A DNA stretch of 64,000 nucleotides, taken from contig OY970239.1 of NCBI GenBank assembly GCA_963715405.1, positions 1,860,001-1,924,000 on the forward strand, read 5' to 3'. Shown one piece after another: positions 45,352 to 57,504 of this stretch. Positions within the stretch are counted from its first letter, which is position 1. Each line of letters starts with the position of its first letter. The position numbers and the translations under genes were made by a program. The notes below the pieces were generated by a model that saw nothing but the letters and a program-made list of their open reading frames with translations, did no database searches and was not told the origin of the DNA. Origin of the DNA: JALZKA01 sp963715405 (GTDB lineage: Bacteria > Actinomycetota > Thermoleophilia > Solirubrobacterales > 70-9).

Positions 45352-45403
45352 AGTATAGGCGCGCGACAAGCGTCGGCCGTCAATGGTAATCTAACTTGAC
45401 CAT
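45352..45403. promoter_or_regulatory. Divergent promoter/operator of the GntR regulator and oxidoreductase
   Basis: Minus-strand -10 TATACT at 45357-45352. Inverted repeat ATGGT-N11-ACCAT (45383-45403) and, overlapping it, ACCA-TT-TGGT (45399-45408). TTGACC at 45396-45401 could be the plus-strand -35. TGGT/ACCA half-sites are typical of FadR-type GntR regulators, suggesting autoregulation. Confidence 0.5.
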
Positions 45404-45444
45404 TTGGTTGCACGCATGCGTGGAGAGAGAAAAGGCTTGGTCAA

Positions 45445-48400
45445 GTGAGTAGACCGATCGAAACCCTGAGCGCTCTGCCAGGCACGGTGCCCGGCACCAA
45501 GCGGTCGCGCGGCAGCCGCCCGGCGACGCGGCGAAGGAGTTATGGGACCGTTGCCTCACGGCCGCCCAGACTCGACGACCGCTATCTGCTCGAGCGGGGG
45601 CGGATTCTTCTCACGGGAGTGCAGGCACTCGCCCGCGTACCTCTTGATCAGCACCGCGCCGACCGGCGTGCGGGCCTCAGGACCGCGACGATGGTGTCGG
45701 GCTACCAGGGGTCTCCCCTCGGCGGGTTCGACAAGGAGCTCCAGGCGCACTCGGAGATCTTCCGCGAGCACGACGTCCATTTGGTCCCCGGGCTCAACGA
45801 GGAGCTTGGCGCGACGAGCGCTTGGGGCAGCCAGCTCGCCGCAGCGTTGCCTGGGGCCAGGTACGACGGGGTGCTCGCGCTCTGGTACGGAAAGGCGCCC
45901 GGCCTCGATCGCGCGATGGACGCCCTTCGCCACGGGAACTTCGTCGGCGTCTCGCGGACGGGCGGCGCGATTGCCGCCGTTGGCGACGACCCGAGCTGCA
46001 AGTCCTCGACGATCCCGAGCGCCTCCGAGTCTGCGCTCGCGAGCCTGCACATGCCGGTTTTCTACCCAGGCGACGTCCAGGACGTCCTCGACCTCGGCCT
46101 CCACGCGTACGCTTGCTCGCGCGCGTCCGGCCTTTGGAGCGGCCTCAAAATCGTCACCAACGTCGCCGACGCGCTCGCCTCGGCCGAGGTCTCCCCCGCC
46201 CGCGTCTCGCCCGTCCTGCCCGCTCCGATCGAAGGCGAAGGCCATGTGCCGAGCGGGCACCTGCTGGCGCCGCAGTCGGTCGAGATGGAGGCGTCGCTCT
46301 TCGGCGCCCGCCACGAGCTCGCGCTCGCGTACGCCCGCGCCAACCCCGTCAACCGAATCGAGGGCGCGCGGTATGGATGGCTTGGAATCGTCGCCGCCGG
46401 CAAGAGCTATTTCGACTTGCGCCACGCGCTGCGCCTGCTCGGGCTGGGCGATCGCGAACTCGAACGCGCGGGCGTTCGCATCCTCAAGCTGGGGATGATC
46501 TGGCCGGTCGAGCAGGAGATCACCCACCGGTTCGCCGCCTCGCTCGACGAGATCCTCGTGATCGAGGAGAAGCAGCCGTTCATCGAGTCGCAGCTAAAGG
46601 AGGTGCTCTACGGCGCGCCCCACGCGCCTCGCGTCGTCGGCAAGCGCGACGAGCGCGGCGCCGAGCTTCTGCCCGGCACCCTGGAGCTCGACGCCGACGT
46701 GATCGCTCGCGTCGTCGCCGCCAGGCTCTCGCAGCGGGTCAAGCTCGACTCCGCCGAGGCGCATATCCGCCACCTCGACGAGATCGCAAGCCGTGACGCT
46801 TCCTTGCCGATGGCGTCGCGGACGCCGTTCTTCTGCTCGGGCTGCCCGCACAACACGTCGACCGCGGCGCCCGAGGGCACGCTCGTCGGCGCCGGGATCG
46901 GCTGCCACACGATGATCCTCCTCAACCCCGAAGGCAAGGGCGAGATCACCGGGCTCACCCAGATGGGCGGCGAGGGCGCTCAGTGGATCGGCATGGCTCC
47001 GTTCACCGACGACGATCACCTCGTCCAAAACGTGGGCGACGGCACCTTCCACCACTCCGCTTCGCTCGCGGTCCGAGCCGCTGTCGCCGCGGGCGTGAAC
47101 GTCACCTACAAGCTGCTCTACAACGAGCACGTCGCGATGACGGGCGGCCAGGCCGTCGAGGGGCAGATGAGCGTTCCTGAGCTCACTCGCTGGTTCGAGG
47201 CCGAGGGCGTAAAGCGCGTCATCGTCACGACCGAGGATCCCAGCCGCTACAGGGGCGTGAAGCTGGCCGGGATCGCAGAGGTCAGGGATCGCGGCGAGCT
47301 GCTCGGCGCTCAGCAGGAGCTCGCGGTGGTCGAGGGCGTGACCGTCCTCATCCACGATCAGGAGTGCGCGGCCGAGCTTCGCCGCAAGCGCAAGCGGGGT
47401 AAGGCCGTTGAACCGGCCGAGCGGGTCTGGATCAACGAGCGCGTCTGCGAGGGCTGCGGCGACTGCGGTGAGAAGTCGGGCTGCCTCTCGGTCCGCCCAA
47501 CCGAGACCGAGTTCGGCCGCAAGACCCAGATCCACCAAGCGTCATGCAACAAGGACTTCTCGTGCCTCGAGGGCGACTGCCCTTCGTTCCTCACGGTGAT
47601 CCCCGGCAAGAAGGCTGAGCACGAGGCGCCTTCGCCGCCGCCGGATTTGCCGACGCCCCCCGCTCTTACGAGCGATGAGTGCTCTATTCGGATGATGGGG
47701 ATCGGCGGGACTGGCGTCGTCACCGTGAACCAGATCCTCGGCATGGCGGCGCTGATCGATGGGCTCCACGTCTCGGGCCTCGATCAGACCGGCCTTTCGC
47801 AAAAGGGCGGCCCCGTGACCTCTGACCTCCGCATCACCTCGGCACCCCTCGCGAGCGCAAGCAAGGCGCCGGCGGGGAGCGTCGACGTTTACATGGCGTT
47901 CGATCTCCTGGGCGCGACGGCGCCGAAGAACCTCCTGGTCGCCCATCCCGACCGCACCGTCGCCGTGGTCTCGACCAGCGAAGTCGCAACCGGGAAGATG
48001 GTCTTGGACACGAGCGAACGCTTTCCTGAGCTTTCAGGCCAGCTCGATGCGATCGAGCGGGTCACGCTGCTCTGACCGGAACGTCTATCTCGATGCGCAG
48101 GGGCTCTCCGAGCGCCTCTTCGGCTCGGACCTCGGCCAGAACATGCTTGCGCTCGGCGCCGCGTACCAGTCCGGGCTCCTCCCCGTCTCCCTCGAAGCAC
48201 TCGAGGCCGCGATCCGGCTCAACGGAGCCGCTGTCGATTCGAACCTCGCCGCACTTGCTTGGGGCCGTGCGGTTGTCGCGGCACCGGATGCGGTCGAGGC
48301 GGCTACTCGCCCGGCCACCGAAGAGACGGCGGAGCCGGACCTTTCCGGCGCGGCCCTCGAGCTGGCCGAGCTCGCAGCGGGATCGAGTGATCCCGAGCTT

Positions 48401-49042
48401 CGTCGCGCCGTCGAGATCCGAGTCGCGGAACTCATCGCTCATGGAGGCCTGCACTACGCGCGACGCTACGCGGATGCGGTCGCGACGGTTCGTGTGGCAG
48501 AGAACGAGCGCGCGCCGGGCAAGTCCGGGCTGGCGCTGGCAGTCGCGAACGGTCTCCACAAGCTCATGGCCTACAAGGACGAGTACGAGGTCGCGCGGCT
48601 TCACCTCGACACCGTCGAGCAGGCGAAGCTCCGCGGGGAATTCGGGCCGGGAGCGAAGGTCTGGTTCAACCTCCACCCGCCCTTCATGCGAGCGCTCGGG
48701 ATGAAGCGAAAGCTCCGGCTCGGCCGCTGGTTCCTTCCGTTCTTCCGGGTGCTTCGCGCCGGGCGCCGGCTGCGGGGTACGCCGTTCGATCCGTTCGGCT
48801 ACGCCAAGGTGCGGAGGGTCGAACGCGAGCTGATCCGTGAGTACTCCGAGGCGGTCGAGGAGGCGTGCGAGACGCTGAGCCCCGACTCGCACGCCAGCGC
48901 TGTCGAGCTGGCAGAGCTACCGGACATAGTGCGTGGCTACGAGGAGATCAAGCTCAAGAACGTGGTCGTCTTCCGAAAGCGGCTCGCGGCGCTGCGCAAG
49001 CGGCTGGCGCGAGAGCGCGTGTCTCTGACCGCGGCGACCTAG
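45445..49042 (+). CDS. Indolepyruvate (2-oxoacid) ferredoxin oxidoreductase, single-chain, frameshifted near 48055-48075
   Basis: About 1198 residues if one extra base around 48055-48075 is ignored. The first frame (876 residues) covers the N-terminal pyrimidine/TPP half (TATMVSGYQGSPLGGFDKEL), the TPP site (FCSGCPHNTSTAAPEGTLVG; GIGCHTMILLNPEG), a 4Fe-4S part (NERVCEGCGDCGEKSGC) and the start of the gamma domain (MMGIGGTGVVTVNQILGMAA). The second frame continues RNVYLDAQGLSERLFGSDLG and the C-terminal ~320 residues. It converts aryl- or branched 2-oxoacids to acyl-CoA with ferredoxin. The GTG start gives a ~40-residue extension containing a GGTGCCCGGCACC palindrome (45486-45498); an in-frame GTG at 45487 is an alternative. 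The break is inside a domain, so two separate genes are unlikely. Confidence 0.87.
45486..45498. repeat. GGTGCCCGGCACC palindrome in the 5' end of the oxidoreductase gene
   Basis: 13-bp perfect palindrome of the GGTGCC family apart from its central base, in frame, encoding part of Pro-Gly-Thr-Val-Pro-Gly-Thr in a non-conserved N-terminal extension. Confidence 0.75.
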
Positions 49043-49045
49043 CGC

Positions 49046-50650
49046 TCAGAACTGCGGGTGCTCGGTGTAGGTGCCGAAGACGCCCTGGAGCGCCTCGACC
49101 ATCTCGCCTTCGGAGACCCGGGCGCGGGCGCAGTCGAGGATGAGCGGCATCAGGTTCGCGTCCCCCCGAGCCGCCTGGACGAGCGCCGCGATCGCGGCCT
49201 CCGCGGCCGCGCCGTCGCGAGCGGCGCGCGTTCCCTCGAGGCGGGCGCGCTGACGGATCTCGGCCTCCGGGTCGGCCCGGTGCAGCGCGGGGTCGACCTC
49301 GTCCTCGAGCACGTAGTCGTTCACGCCGACGATCGTTCGCTGCCCCGACTCGACCTCCTGCTGGAAGGTGAACGCGGCGTCGGCGATCTCGCGCTGCGGG
49401 AAGCCGGTCTCGATCGCGGCGACCATGCCTCCCAGCTCGTCGATCTGGTGGAAGTACTCGTACGCTGCCGCCTCCATCTCGTCGGTGAGCTTTTCAACGA
49501 AGTAGGACCCACCTAGCGGGTCGGCGGTGTTGACCACTCCGGTCTCGTGAGCGATCACCTGCTGCGTGCGGAGCGCCACGCGCACCGCCTCTTCGGTTGG
49601 GAGAGCCAGCGCTTCATCGAAGGAGTTGGTGTGGAGCGATTGGGTGCCTCCGAGCACGCCCGCGAGGGCCTCGATCGCGGTGCGGACGATGTTGAGGAGC
49701 GGCTGCTGAGCGGTCAGCGAGACGCCTGCGGTCTGCGAGTGGAAGCGCATGAGCATCGAGCGCTCGTCCTTCGCCCCGTAAGTGTCTCGCATCTCACGCG
49801 CCCAGATCCGGCGTGCGGCGCGGTACTTCGCGATCTCCTCGAAGAAGTCGATATGGGCGTTGAAGAAGAAGCTGAGGCGCGGAGCGAATGCGTCGACGTC
49901 GAGGCCGCGCTCGATCGCCCGCTCGACGTACGTGAAGCCGTCCTTGAGCGTGAACGCGAGCTCCTGCTGGGCGGTCGAGCCTGCCTCGCGGATGTGGTAG
50001 CCCGAGATCGAGATCGGGTGCCAGCGCGGCATCTCGGCCGAGCACCACTCGACCATGTCGGTGACGAGGCGCATGGCCGGCTCGATCGGAAAGCACCACT
50101 CCTTCTGGGCGATGTACTCCTTGAGGATGTCCGTCTGGATCGTGCCGCCGAGCTTGTCGGGCGAGATCTCCTTCTCTTCCGCGGCGACGACGTAGAACGC
50201 GAGCATGATCGCCGCGGGAGCGTTGATCGTCATCGAGACGGTGACCTCGTCGAGCGGGATCCCGTCGAAGAGCGTCTCCATATCGTCCACCGTGTCGACG
50301 GCCACCCCCTCGACGCCCACCTCGCCGAACGAGCGGTCGTGGTCGGAGTCGAGGCCCATCAGGCTCGGCATGTCAAAGGCCGTCGAGAGCCCCGTTTGCC
50401 CGTGGTCGAGCAGGTAGCGGAAGCGAGCGTTCGTCTCCTCCACCGTGCCGAAGCCCGCGAACTGGCGCATCGTCCAGAGGCGCCCCCGGTACATCGACTC
50501 GTAGGGGCCCCGCGTGTACGGGAACTCGCCGGGACGGCCGAGGTCGCGCTCGGAGTCCCAGCCATCGAGGTCTTCGGCCGTGTAAACCGCCTTCACCGGA
50601 TGCCCGGACATCGTGTCGTGGAGGGTCCGTGCCTTCTCGGTCGCGCCCAT
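49046..50650 (-). CDS. Methylmalonyl-CoA mutase large (catalytic) subunit
   Basis: 534-residue TIM-barrel catalytic domain without the B12 domain. Motifs are FPYTRGPYESMYRGRLWTMR, QTGLSTAFDMPSLMG, TIQTDILKEYIAQKEW, SISGYHIREAGSTAQQELAF, FSFF-like RLSFFFNAHIDFFEEIAKYR, and GGTQSLHTNSFDEALALPTE. The GPYxxMY segment favours methylmalonyl-CoA over the isobutyryl-CoA type, but close relatives use other acyl-CoAs. Its partner B12 subunit is 5 kb away at 43829 and the MeaB chaperone is at 58895. It converges on the oxidoreductase gene with a 3-base gap. Confidence 0.92.
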   Translation of the reverse strand: MGATEKARTLHDTMSGHPVKAVYTAEDLDGWDSERDLGRPGEFPYTRGPYESMYRGRLWTMRQFAGFGTVEETNARFRYLLDHGQTGLSTAFDMPSLMGLDSDHDRSFGEVGVEGVAVDTVDDMETLFDGIPLDEVTVSMTINAPAAIMLAFYVVAAEEKEISPDKLGGTIQTDILKEYIAQKEWCFPIEPAMRLVTDMVEWCSAEMPRWHPISISGYHIREAGSTAQQELAFTLKDGFTYVERAIERGLDVDAFAPRLSFFFNAHIDFFEEIAKYRAARRIWAREMRDTYGAKDERSMLMRFHSQTAGVSLTAQQPLLNIVRTAIEALAGVLGGTQSLHTNSFDEALALPTEEAVRVALRTQQVIAHETGVVNTADPLGGSYFVEKLTDEMEAAAYEYFHQIDELGGMVAAIETGFPQREIADAAFTFQQEVESGQRTIVGVNDYVLEDEVDPALHRADPEAEIRQRARLEGTRAARDGAAAEAAIAALVQAARGDANLMPLILDCARARVSEGEMVEALQGVFGTYTEHPQF

Positions 50651-50696
50651 GCCCGCATTCTGGCGGATGGGGCCGTCGAGGTTCTAGATTTGCGCC

Positions 50697-51623
50697 ATGC
50701 CCGTCACATGGCCGGATGATGTGGATGAGATCCTTGCCGGCGACCTCGCGGCGGGCCTCGCATACGTGACTCCGGCAAAGGGCGTGGTGATAACGCCCAT
50801 GGCACCCCTAGGCATTCGCGACCGCGAGGCGGGGACGATCACGCTCTCCAGCTCGCTGGCGCTCTGGAAGAAGCTCGACCGGATCCGGCGGCACCCGGGC
50901 GTGGCGATCGCTTACCACGCGCGAGAGCACGGTTTCACCGACCGCCCCGGCTACGTGCTCGTCCAGGGCCGCGCTGCGTTCGACTCCGAGCCGGATCGCC
51001 AGTGGCTCGAGTCGATCACCCCCGAGTGGGACCGGTTCCTGGGGCCACGGCTCACGGGGATCCGCGGCAGGCTCCTCAACACTTACTACTGGGAGCGGGT
51101 GGCGATCACGATTGAGATCGAGCGGATCGTGAGCTGGCCCGCGACCGACGCGACGGGCACGCCTCAGATTTACGGGCAGGCGCGACCGGCAGGCCCGCGA
51201 CCGCAGAAGCCGCCGAAAGGTGGGACCTCGCCGCGCGAGGACACAGCGAAGCTGGCCGCGGACATCGATCACCTCCCCCACACGCTGATCGGCTGGTGCG
51301 GCGTCGATGGCATGCCCGAGGTGGCTCCGGTCAGCCGCGCATCCGCCACCGACCAAGGTCTCGAGCTCGAGGTTCCCGCAGGCACCGTCCCTGACGGAGG
51401 CCGCCGCGCGGGGCTCACGTCGCACTGGTTCAAGCCGCGCATGGTGGGCCAGGAGCAACGCATCCATACGGGCTGGGTCGAGGTGGGAGATGGCAAGATC
51501 GTCTACTCACCCCATACTCGCTCGGGCTACAAGCTGCCCGCCTCCAAGACGCTCATGACGCTCGGCTCAGCGAGCCTTGCCACCCGCATGGGCAAGGCCC
51601 GAGCCGCAGGAATCGCCCGCTGA
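50697..51623 (+). CDS. Pyridoxamine 5'-phosphate oxidase-like flavin/F420 split-barrel protein
   Basis: 308 residues. The N-terminal ~150 residues look like a split-barrel domain (AYVTPAKGVVITPMAPLGI, TITLSSSLALWKKLDRIRRH, VAIAYHAREHGFTDRPGYVL, VQGRAAFDSEPD), as in PNPOx-type FMN or F420 binding proteins. A second, weaker barrel may occupy 190-300 (LIGWCGVDGMPEVAPVSRAS). No substrate is predicted. It ends one base before the DUF1697 gene (TGAGATG). Confidence 0.7.
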   Translation: MPVTWPDDVDEILAGDLAAGLAYVTPAKGVVITPMAPLGIRDREAGTITLSSSLALWKKLDRIRRHPGVAIAYHAREHGFTDRPGYVLVQGRAAFDSEPDRQWLESITPEWDRFLGPRLTGIRGRLLNTYYWERVAITIEIERIVSWPATDATGTPQIYGQARPAGPRPQKPPKGGTSPREDTAKLAADIDHLPHTLIGWCGVDGMPEVAPVSRASATDQGLELEVPAGTVPDGGRRAGLTSHWFKPRMVGQEQRIHTGWVEVGDGKIVYSPHTRSGYKLPASKTLMTLGSASLATRMGKARAAGIAR

Positions 51624-51624
51624 G

Positions 51625-52182
51625 ATGGCTGCCTATATCGCGCTGCTGCGAGGGATCAACGTCGGAGGCAAGAACCTCATCAAGATGGGGGACCTTCGGG
51701 GGTGCTTCTCGAAGAACGGCTTTGAGGACGTCTCGACCTTCATCGCAAGCGGGAACGTCCTGTTTCGAGCCCCCCGACAGGGCCAGGCGAGCCTCGGCAA
51801 GGACATCGAAGCGATGCTTTCGCGTGAGTTCGGCTACGACGCTCGGATAGTTGTGGTCACCGAGGCCTCCCTTCGAAGAACCGTGCGGGACGCTCCTCGC
51901 GGCTTCGGCAAGAAGCCGGACACCTTCCTCTCAGACGTGATCTTCCTCAGGCCGCCCCTGACCGCGGCCCTAGCGATGAACGAGCTGTCCACCCGCGAGG
52001 GCGTCGACGAAGCCTTCCCGGGCAGAGGCGTTGTGTACTTCACGCGGCGAAAGGCCGAAGCCACGCGTAGCCGGCTCGGAAGGATCAGCCAGTCGCCGAT
52101 CTATCCCGACATCACCATCCGCAGCTGGAGCACGACCGAGAAGCTCGTTGGCAAGCTCGACGAGCTCAAGCGACAGGCGTAA
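51625..52182 (+). CDS. DUF1697 family protein
   Basis: 185 residues from ATG 51625. Characteristic start MAAYIALLRGINVGGKNLIK, MGDLRGCFSKNGFEDVSTFI, ASGNVLF and C-terminal SPIYPDITIRSWSTTEKLVG. DUF1697 proteins are common in soil bacteria; no function is established. The start one base after the previous stop implies coupled translation. Confidence 0.88.
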   Translation: MAAYIALLRGINVGGKNLIKMGDLRGCFSKNGFEDVSTFIASGNVLFRAPRQGQASLGKDIEAMLSREFGYDARIVVVTEASLRRTVRDAPRGFGKKPDTFLSDVIFLRPPLTAALAMNELSTREGVDEAFPGRGVVYFTRRKAEATRSRLGRISQSPIYPDITIRSWSTTEKLVGKLDELKRQA

Positions 52183-52185
52183 CCC

Positions 52186-52962
52186 TCATCGAGCCGATCC
52201 TCTAACGGCGCTCCTGCGGCGCGCGACCGTCGCGGCGCCTCCCCCCACGGCGAGAGCGGTGAGAGTGGCGGCAGCGACCGCCAAGCGCCTCCCGAGCTTT
52301 TCGAATCGCATGACCCGCCAACCCTCGGCGCGCGCTACTTCGGCGAGCTCGGTGTCGGGGTTGACCGCGACGGCCTTGCCCACCGCGCGGAGCATCGGCA
52401 GGTCCGAATGCGAATCCGAATAGGCCCACGACTCCGTGAGGTCGATGTCGTGCGACTCGGCGAAGTTACGGATGCCTTCGAGCTTTCCCTTCCCGTACAT
52501 GAACGGCCCGTCAAGCTCCCCGGTGAAGTTGCCGTTCGCGTCAATCTCATAGCGGGTTCCGACCCCGCCCTCCATGCCCAGGACCCGTGCGACGAGCTCG
52601 ACCAGATCGTTGCCCGCGGCGCTCACGATGAATGTCGCGCGGCCCTCGTCGCGATGGGAATAGACCTCGTCAAGCATCTGCGGGTAGATCCGCGGCAGGA
52701 CCTCGGCGAGCACCCGCGGCCCGAGCCGTTCGAGCTCGCGCGCGGAAGCGCCGTTCAAGACCTCCTTGATCCTCTCCATCGCGTCCTGCGTGGTCTCGTC
52801 GGTCGATCCCCGCAGGCGAAAGACGAGTCCGTCGCGAGCCCACCGCAGCATCTGCGAGCGGGAGATCAGCCCCGCCTCATAAGACGCCTTGACCCAGGCC
52901 ATGCCGGACGAGCCGGCCATCAGCGTCCGGTCCAGGTCGAAGAAGGCAGCGGAGCGGGCCAT
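52186..52962 (-). CDS. HAD-IB family phosphatase (SerB-like) with C-terminal membrane segment
   Basis: 258 residues. HAD motif I FFDLDRTLMAGSS with nucleophile Asp9, motif II FIVSAAG, and motif III/IV KGKLEGIRN... with YSDSHSDLPMLRAVGKAVAV. The helical cap (about 20-100) fits the IB subclass, which includes phosphoserine phosphatase and lipid phosphatases. The last ~35 residues are basic with a hydrophobic helix (LAVAAATLTALAVGGGAATV), suggesting membrane attachment. The substrate may be a lipid or glycerol phosphate (inference). Confidence 0.85.
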   Translation of the reverse strand: MARSAAFFDLDRTLMAGSSGMAWVKASYEAGLISRSQMLRWARDGLVFRLRGSTDETTQDAMERIKEVLNGASARELERLGPRVLAEVLPRIYPQMLDEVYSHRDEGRATFIVSAAGNDLVELVARVLGMEGGVGTRYEIDANGNFTGELDGPFMYGKGKLEGIRNFAESHDIDLTESWAYSDSHSDLPMLRAVGKAVAVNPDTELAEVARAEGWRVMRFEKLGRRLAVAAATLTALAVGGGAATVARRRSAVRGSAR

Positions 52963-52974
52963 CAGGCCTCGTCT

Positions 52975-54156
<1,182 letters not shown>

Positions 54157-54250
54157 TGGGAAGCTGCCTTTCGAAGCGGAGGAAGGGAGGGCACAATCGT
54201 ATTGCGGACGCATTCCGGCGATGGCGAGCGGCCCTAGACTCGCTCGGCCA

Positions 54251-55713
<1,463 letters not shown>

Positions 55714-55714
<1 letters not shown>

Positions 55715-55726
55715 GGGCCGGACCCC
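55714..55726. terminator. Palindromic 13-mer filling the pepA/SCP2-like convergent junction
   Basis: GGGGCCGGACCCC spans from the last base of the pepA stop to the base before the opposing stop, so the entire gap is this element. It belongs to the GGGGTCAGACCCC family and could act as a compact bidirectional terminator, though it has no T-tract. Confidence 0.55.
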
Positions 55727-56218
55727 TCAGGTCAGGACGTCGATCCAGGCCGCGGGATCTCCGGCGGGCGCAGCCTCCGGCGGCTTCGCGAAGCGAGCCT
55801 CCGGCACGTCGATCCGCATGAGCTCGAGCATCGCGCGCGCGAGTCCGAGATTCCCGGAGAGGCGGATCTGTCCTCGCGCCATCCTCTGAAGCACGGCGCG
55901 CCCGCGCGCGTTCACCGGACTCGGCATCCCCATGCGAAGCGGAGCCGTCGTGAGGAGGACGACGTCGGCAAGCCCCGCGCTCACCGTGAGATCGGGGCGC
56001 TCGAGCTCGCCGTCCCTCACCTCGATCCGCCCCGGCTCGAACACCATCGCCACCGGCGGATAGCCGTCGAGAAAGCGGAGCTGGACACCACCGTTGACCG
56101 CCGCCGCCAGCTCGGGTCGCTTGAGCACACCGCGCTCGACCAGGCCGTAGATCGAGGGTGCGATCCCACCCCGAAGCGTGCGGCCGAGGCGAAGCGTGGG
56201 CACCTGAGGCTGAGGCAT
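55727..56218 (-). CDS. SCP2 (sterol carrier)-like domain protein
   Basis: 163 residues from ATG 56218 (an ATG at 56251 would add 11). Contains the SCP2-like order: VQLRFLDGYPPVAMVFEPGR, IEVRDGELERPDLTVSAGLA, DVVLLTTAPLRMG and RGRAVLQRMARGQIRLSGNL. The fold forms a hydrophobic tunnel for lipids or acyl-CoA. It diverges from the acyl-CoA dehydrogenase with under 50 bases between, in keeping with lipid catabolism. Assignment is by pattern. Confidence 0.65.
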   Translation of the reverse strand: MPQPQVPTLRLGRTLRGGIAPSIYGLVERGVLKRPELAAAVNGGVQLRFLDGYPPVAMVFEPGRIEVRDGELERPDLTVSAGLADVVLLTTAPLRMGMPSPVNARGRAVLQRMARGQIRLSGNLGLARAMLELMRIDVPEARFAKPPEAAPAGDPAAWIDVLT

Positions 56219-56267
56219 CGCGAGCAGGTTAAGAGACCGTAGGTGCGCCATACACTCGGCGCCGCCA

Positions 56268-57413
56268 ATGGACTTTTCGCTCACCGACGAGCAGCGGCTG
56301 CTTCGCGACACGGTTCGCGACTTCGCCCGGAACGAGGTTGCCCCGGTGGCCGAGGAGCTCGATCGCACCAAGTCGTTCCCCTACGAGCTCGTCGCGAAGA
56401 TGGGCGAGCTGGGGCTCATGGGCATCCCTTTCAGCGAGGAATACGGCGGCGGGGGGGCGGACACGCTCGCCTACGCGCTCGCCGTCGAGGAGCTCGCACG
56501 GGTCGACTCCTCGGTGGGCATCACCCTCGCCGCCCACACGTCGCTGGGGACGATGCCGATCAGCCTCTGGGGAACGACCGAGCAAAGGGAGGAGTGGCTG
56601 CCTGAGCTGTGCGCGGGCCGGAAGCTTGCCGCCTTCGGCCTGACCGAGCCCGACGCGGGCTCGGACGCGGGCGCAACGAGAACGCGCGCGAAGCTGGAGG
56701 ACGGCGAGTGGGTGATCGACGGCGCGAAGCAGTTCATCACCAACGCGGGCACCGACATCTCGGCCTGCGTGACGATCACAGCGGTGACGGACTCGGGCAA
56801 CGGCAGGCCCGAGATCTCGAACATCATCGTTCCGAACGGGACGCCCGGCTACGAGCCCGGCGAGCCGTACCGGAAGATGGGCTGGAACGCCTCAGATACC
56901 CGCCCGCTTTCGTTCGACGGGGCGCGGGTTCCCGAGGAGAATCTCCTTGGCCGTCGCGGCGACGGCTTCAAGCAGTTCCTCCACATCCTCGACGGCGGGC
57001 GAATCGGCGTCTCGGCGATGGGTGTCGGCCTCGCCCAAGGCGCACTCGACGAGGCGATCGCCTACGCGAACGAGCGCAAGGCGTTCGGCCAGCCGATCGG
57101 CAAGTTCCAGGCGATCCAGGCGAAGATCGCGGACATCTCGGCGCAGCTCGAGGCGGCGCGTCTACTCACCTATCGCTGCGCAATTCAGAAAGACGCCGGC
57201 GAGTCGTTCACGCTCACCGCGGCGCAGGCGAAGCTGATCACGGGCCGGCTCGCGGTCCGCGCGTGCGAGGAGGCGGTGCAGATCCACGGCGGCTACGGCT
57301 ACATCGAGGAGTACCCCGTCTGCCGCTTCTACCGCGACGCGAAGATCCTCACGATCGGCGAGGGCACCGACGAGGTGCAGCAGATGGTGATCGCGCGCGG
57401 CCTTGGGCTGTAG
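56268..57413 (+). CDS. Acyl-CoA dehydrogenase (short/medium-chain type)
   Basis: 381 residues. Conserved FAD and substrate motifs: LTDEQRLLRDTVRDFARNEV, FGLTEPDAGSDAGATRTRAK, ITNAGTDISACVTITAV, and GRIGVSAMGVGLAQGALDEA, plus RKAFGQPIGKFQAIQAKIAD. The catalytic base is Glu365 in IGEGTDEVQQMVIAR, as in short/medium-chain enzymes. It donates electrons to EtfAB (41439-43268). Chain-length preference is not evident. Confidence 0.95.
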   Translation: MDFSLTDEQRLLRDTVRDFARNEVAPVAEELDRTKSFPYELVAKMGELGLMGIPFSEEYGGGGADTLAYALAVEELARVDSSVGITLAAHTSLGTMPISLWGTTEQREEWLPELCAGRKLAAFGLTEPDAGSDAGATRTRAKLEDGEWVIDGAKQFITNAGTDISACVTITAVTDSGNGRPEISNIIVPNGTPGYEPGEPYRKMGWNASDTRPLSFDGARVPEENLLGRRGDGFKQFLHILDGGRIGVSAMGVGLAQGALDEAIAYANERKAFGQPIGKFQAIQAKIADISAQLEAARLLTYRCAIQKDAGESFTLTAAQAKLITGRLAVRACEEAVQIHGGYGYIEEYPVCRFYRDAKILTIGEGTDEVQQMVIARGLGL

Positions 57414-57487
57414 GCGCCGGCGCCGCAATAGAGCCGCCACCCCGGGACGACGGGCACTAAGGGGGCGAAATCCGGAGGCTTGAAGCC

Positions 57488-57503
57488 TTGACAGGGCTAT
57501 AGC
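57488..57503 (+). repeat. 16-bp direct repeat, left copy
   Basis: TTGACAGGGCTATAGC, identical to 58422-58437. It lies just upstream of the second AbiEi/DUF559-like gene. Confidence 0.85.
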
Positions 57504-57504
57504 A

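Noticed and set aside
48047..49042. Possible independent gene downstream of the 876-residue oxidoreductase frame
   Set aside because: Its product continues the same domain mid-fold and starts without a ribosome site, so it is treated as the frameshifted 3' part of one gene.
57488..57503. TTGACA...TATAGC as a promoter for the second AbiEi-like gene
   Set aside because: The spacing between the two boxes is about 5 bases rather than 16-18, and an identical copy lies at the gene's end.
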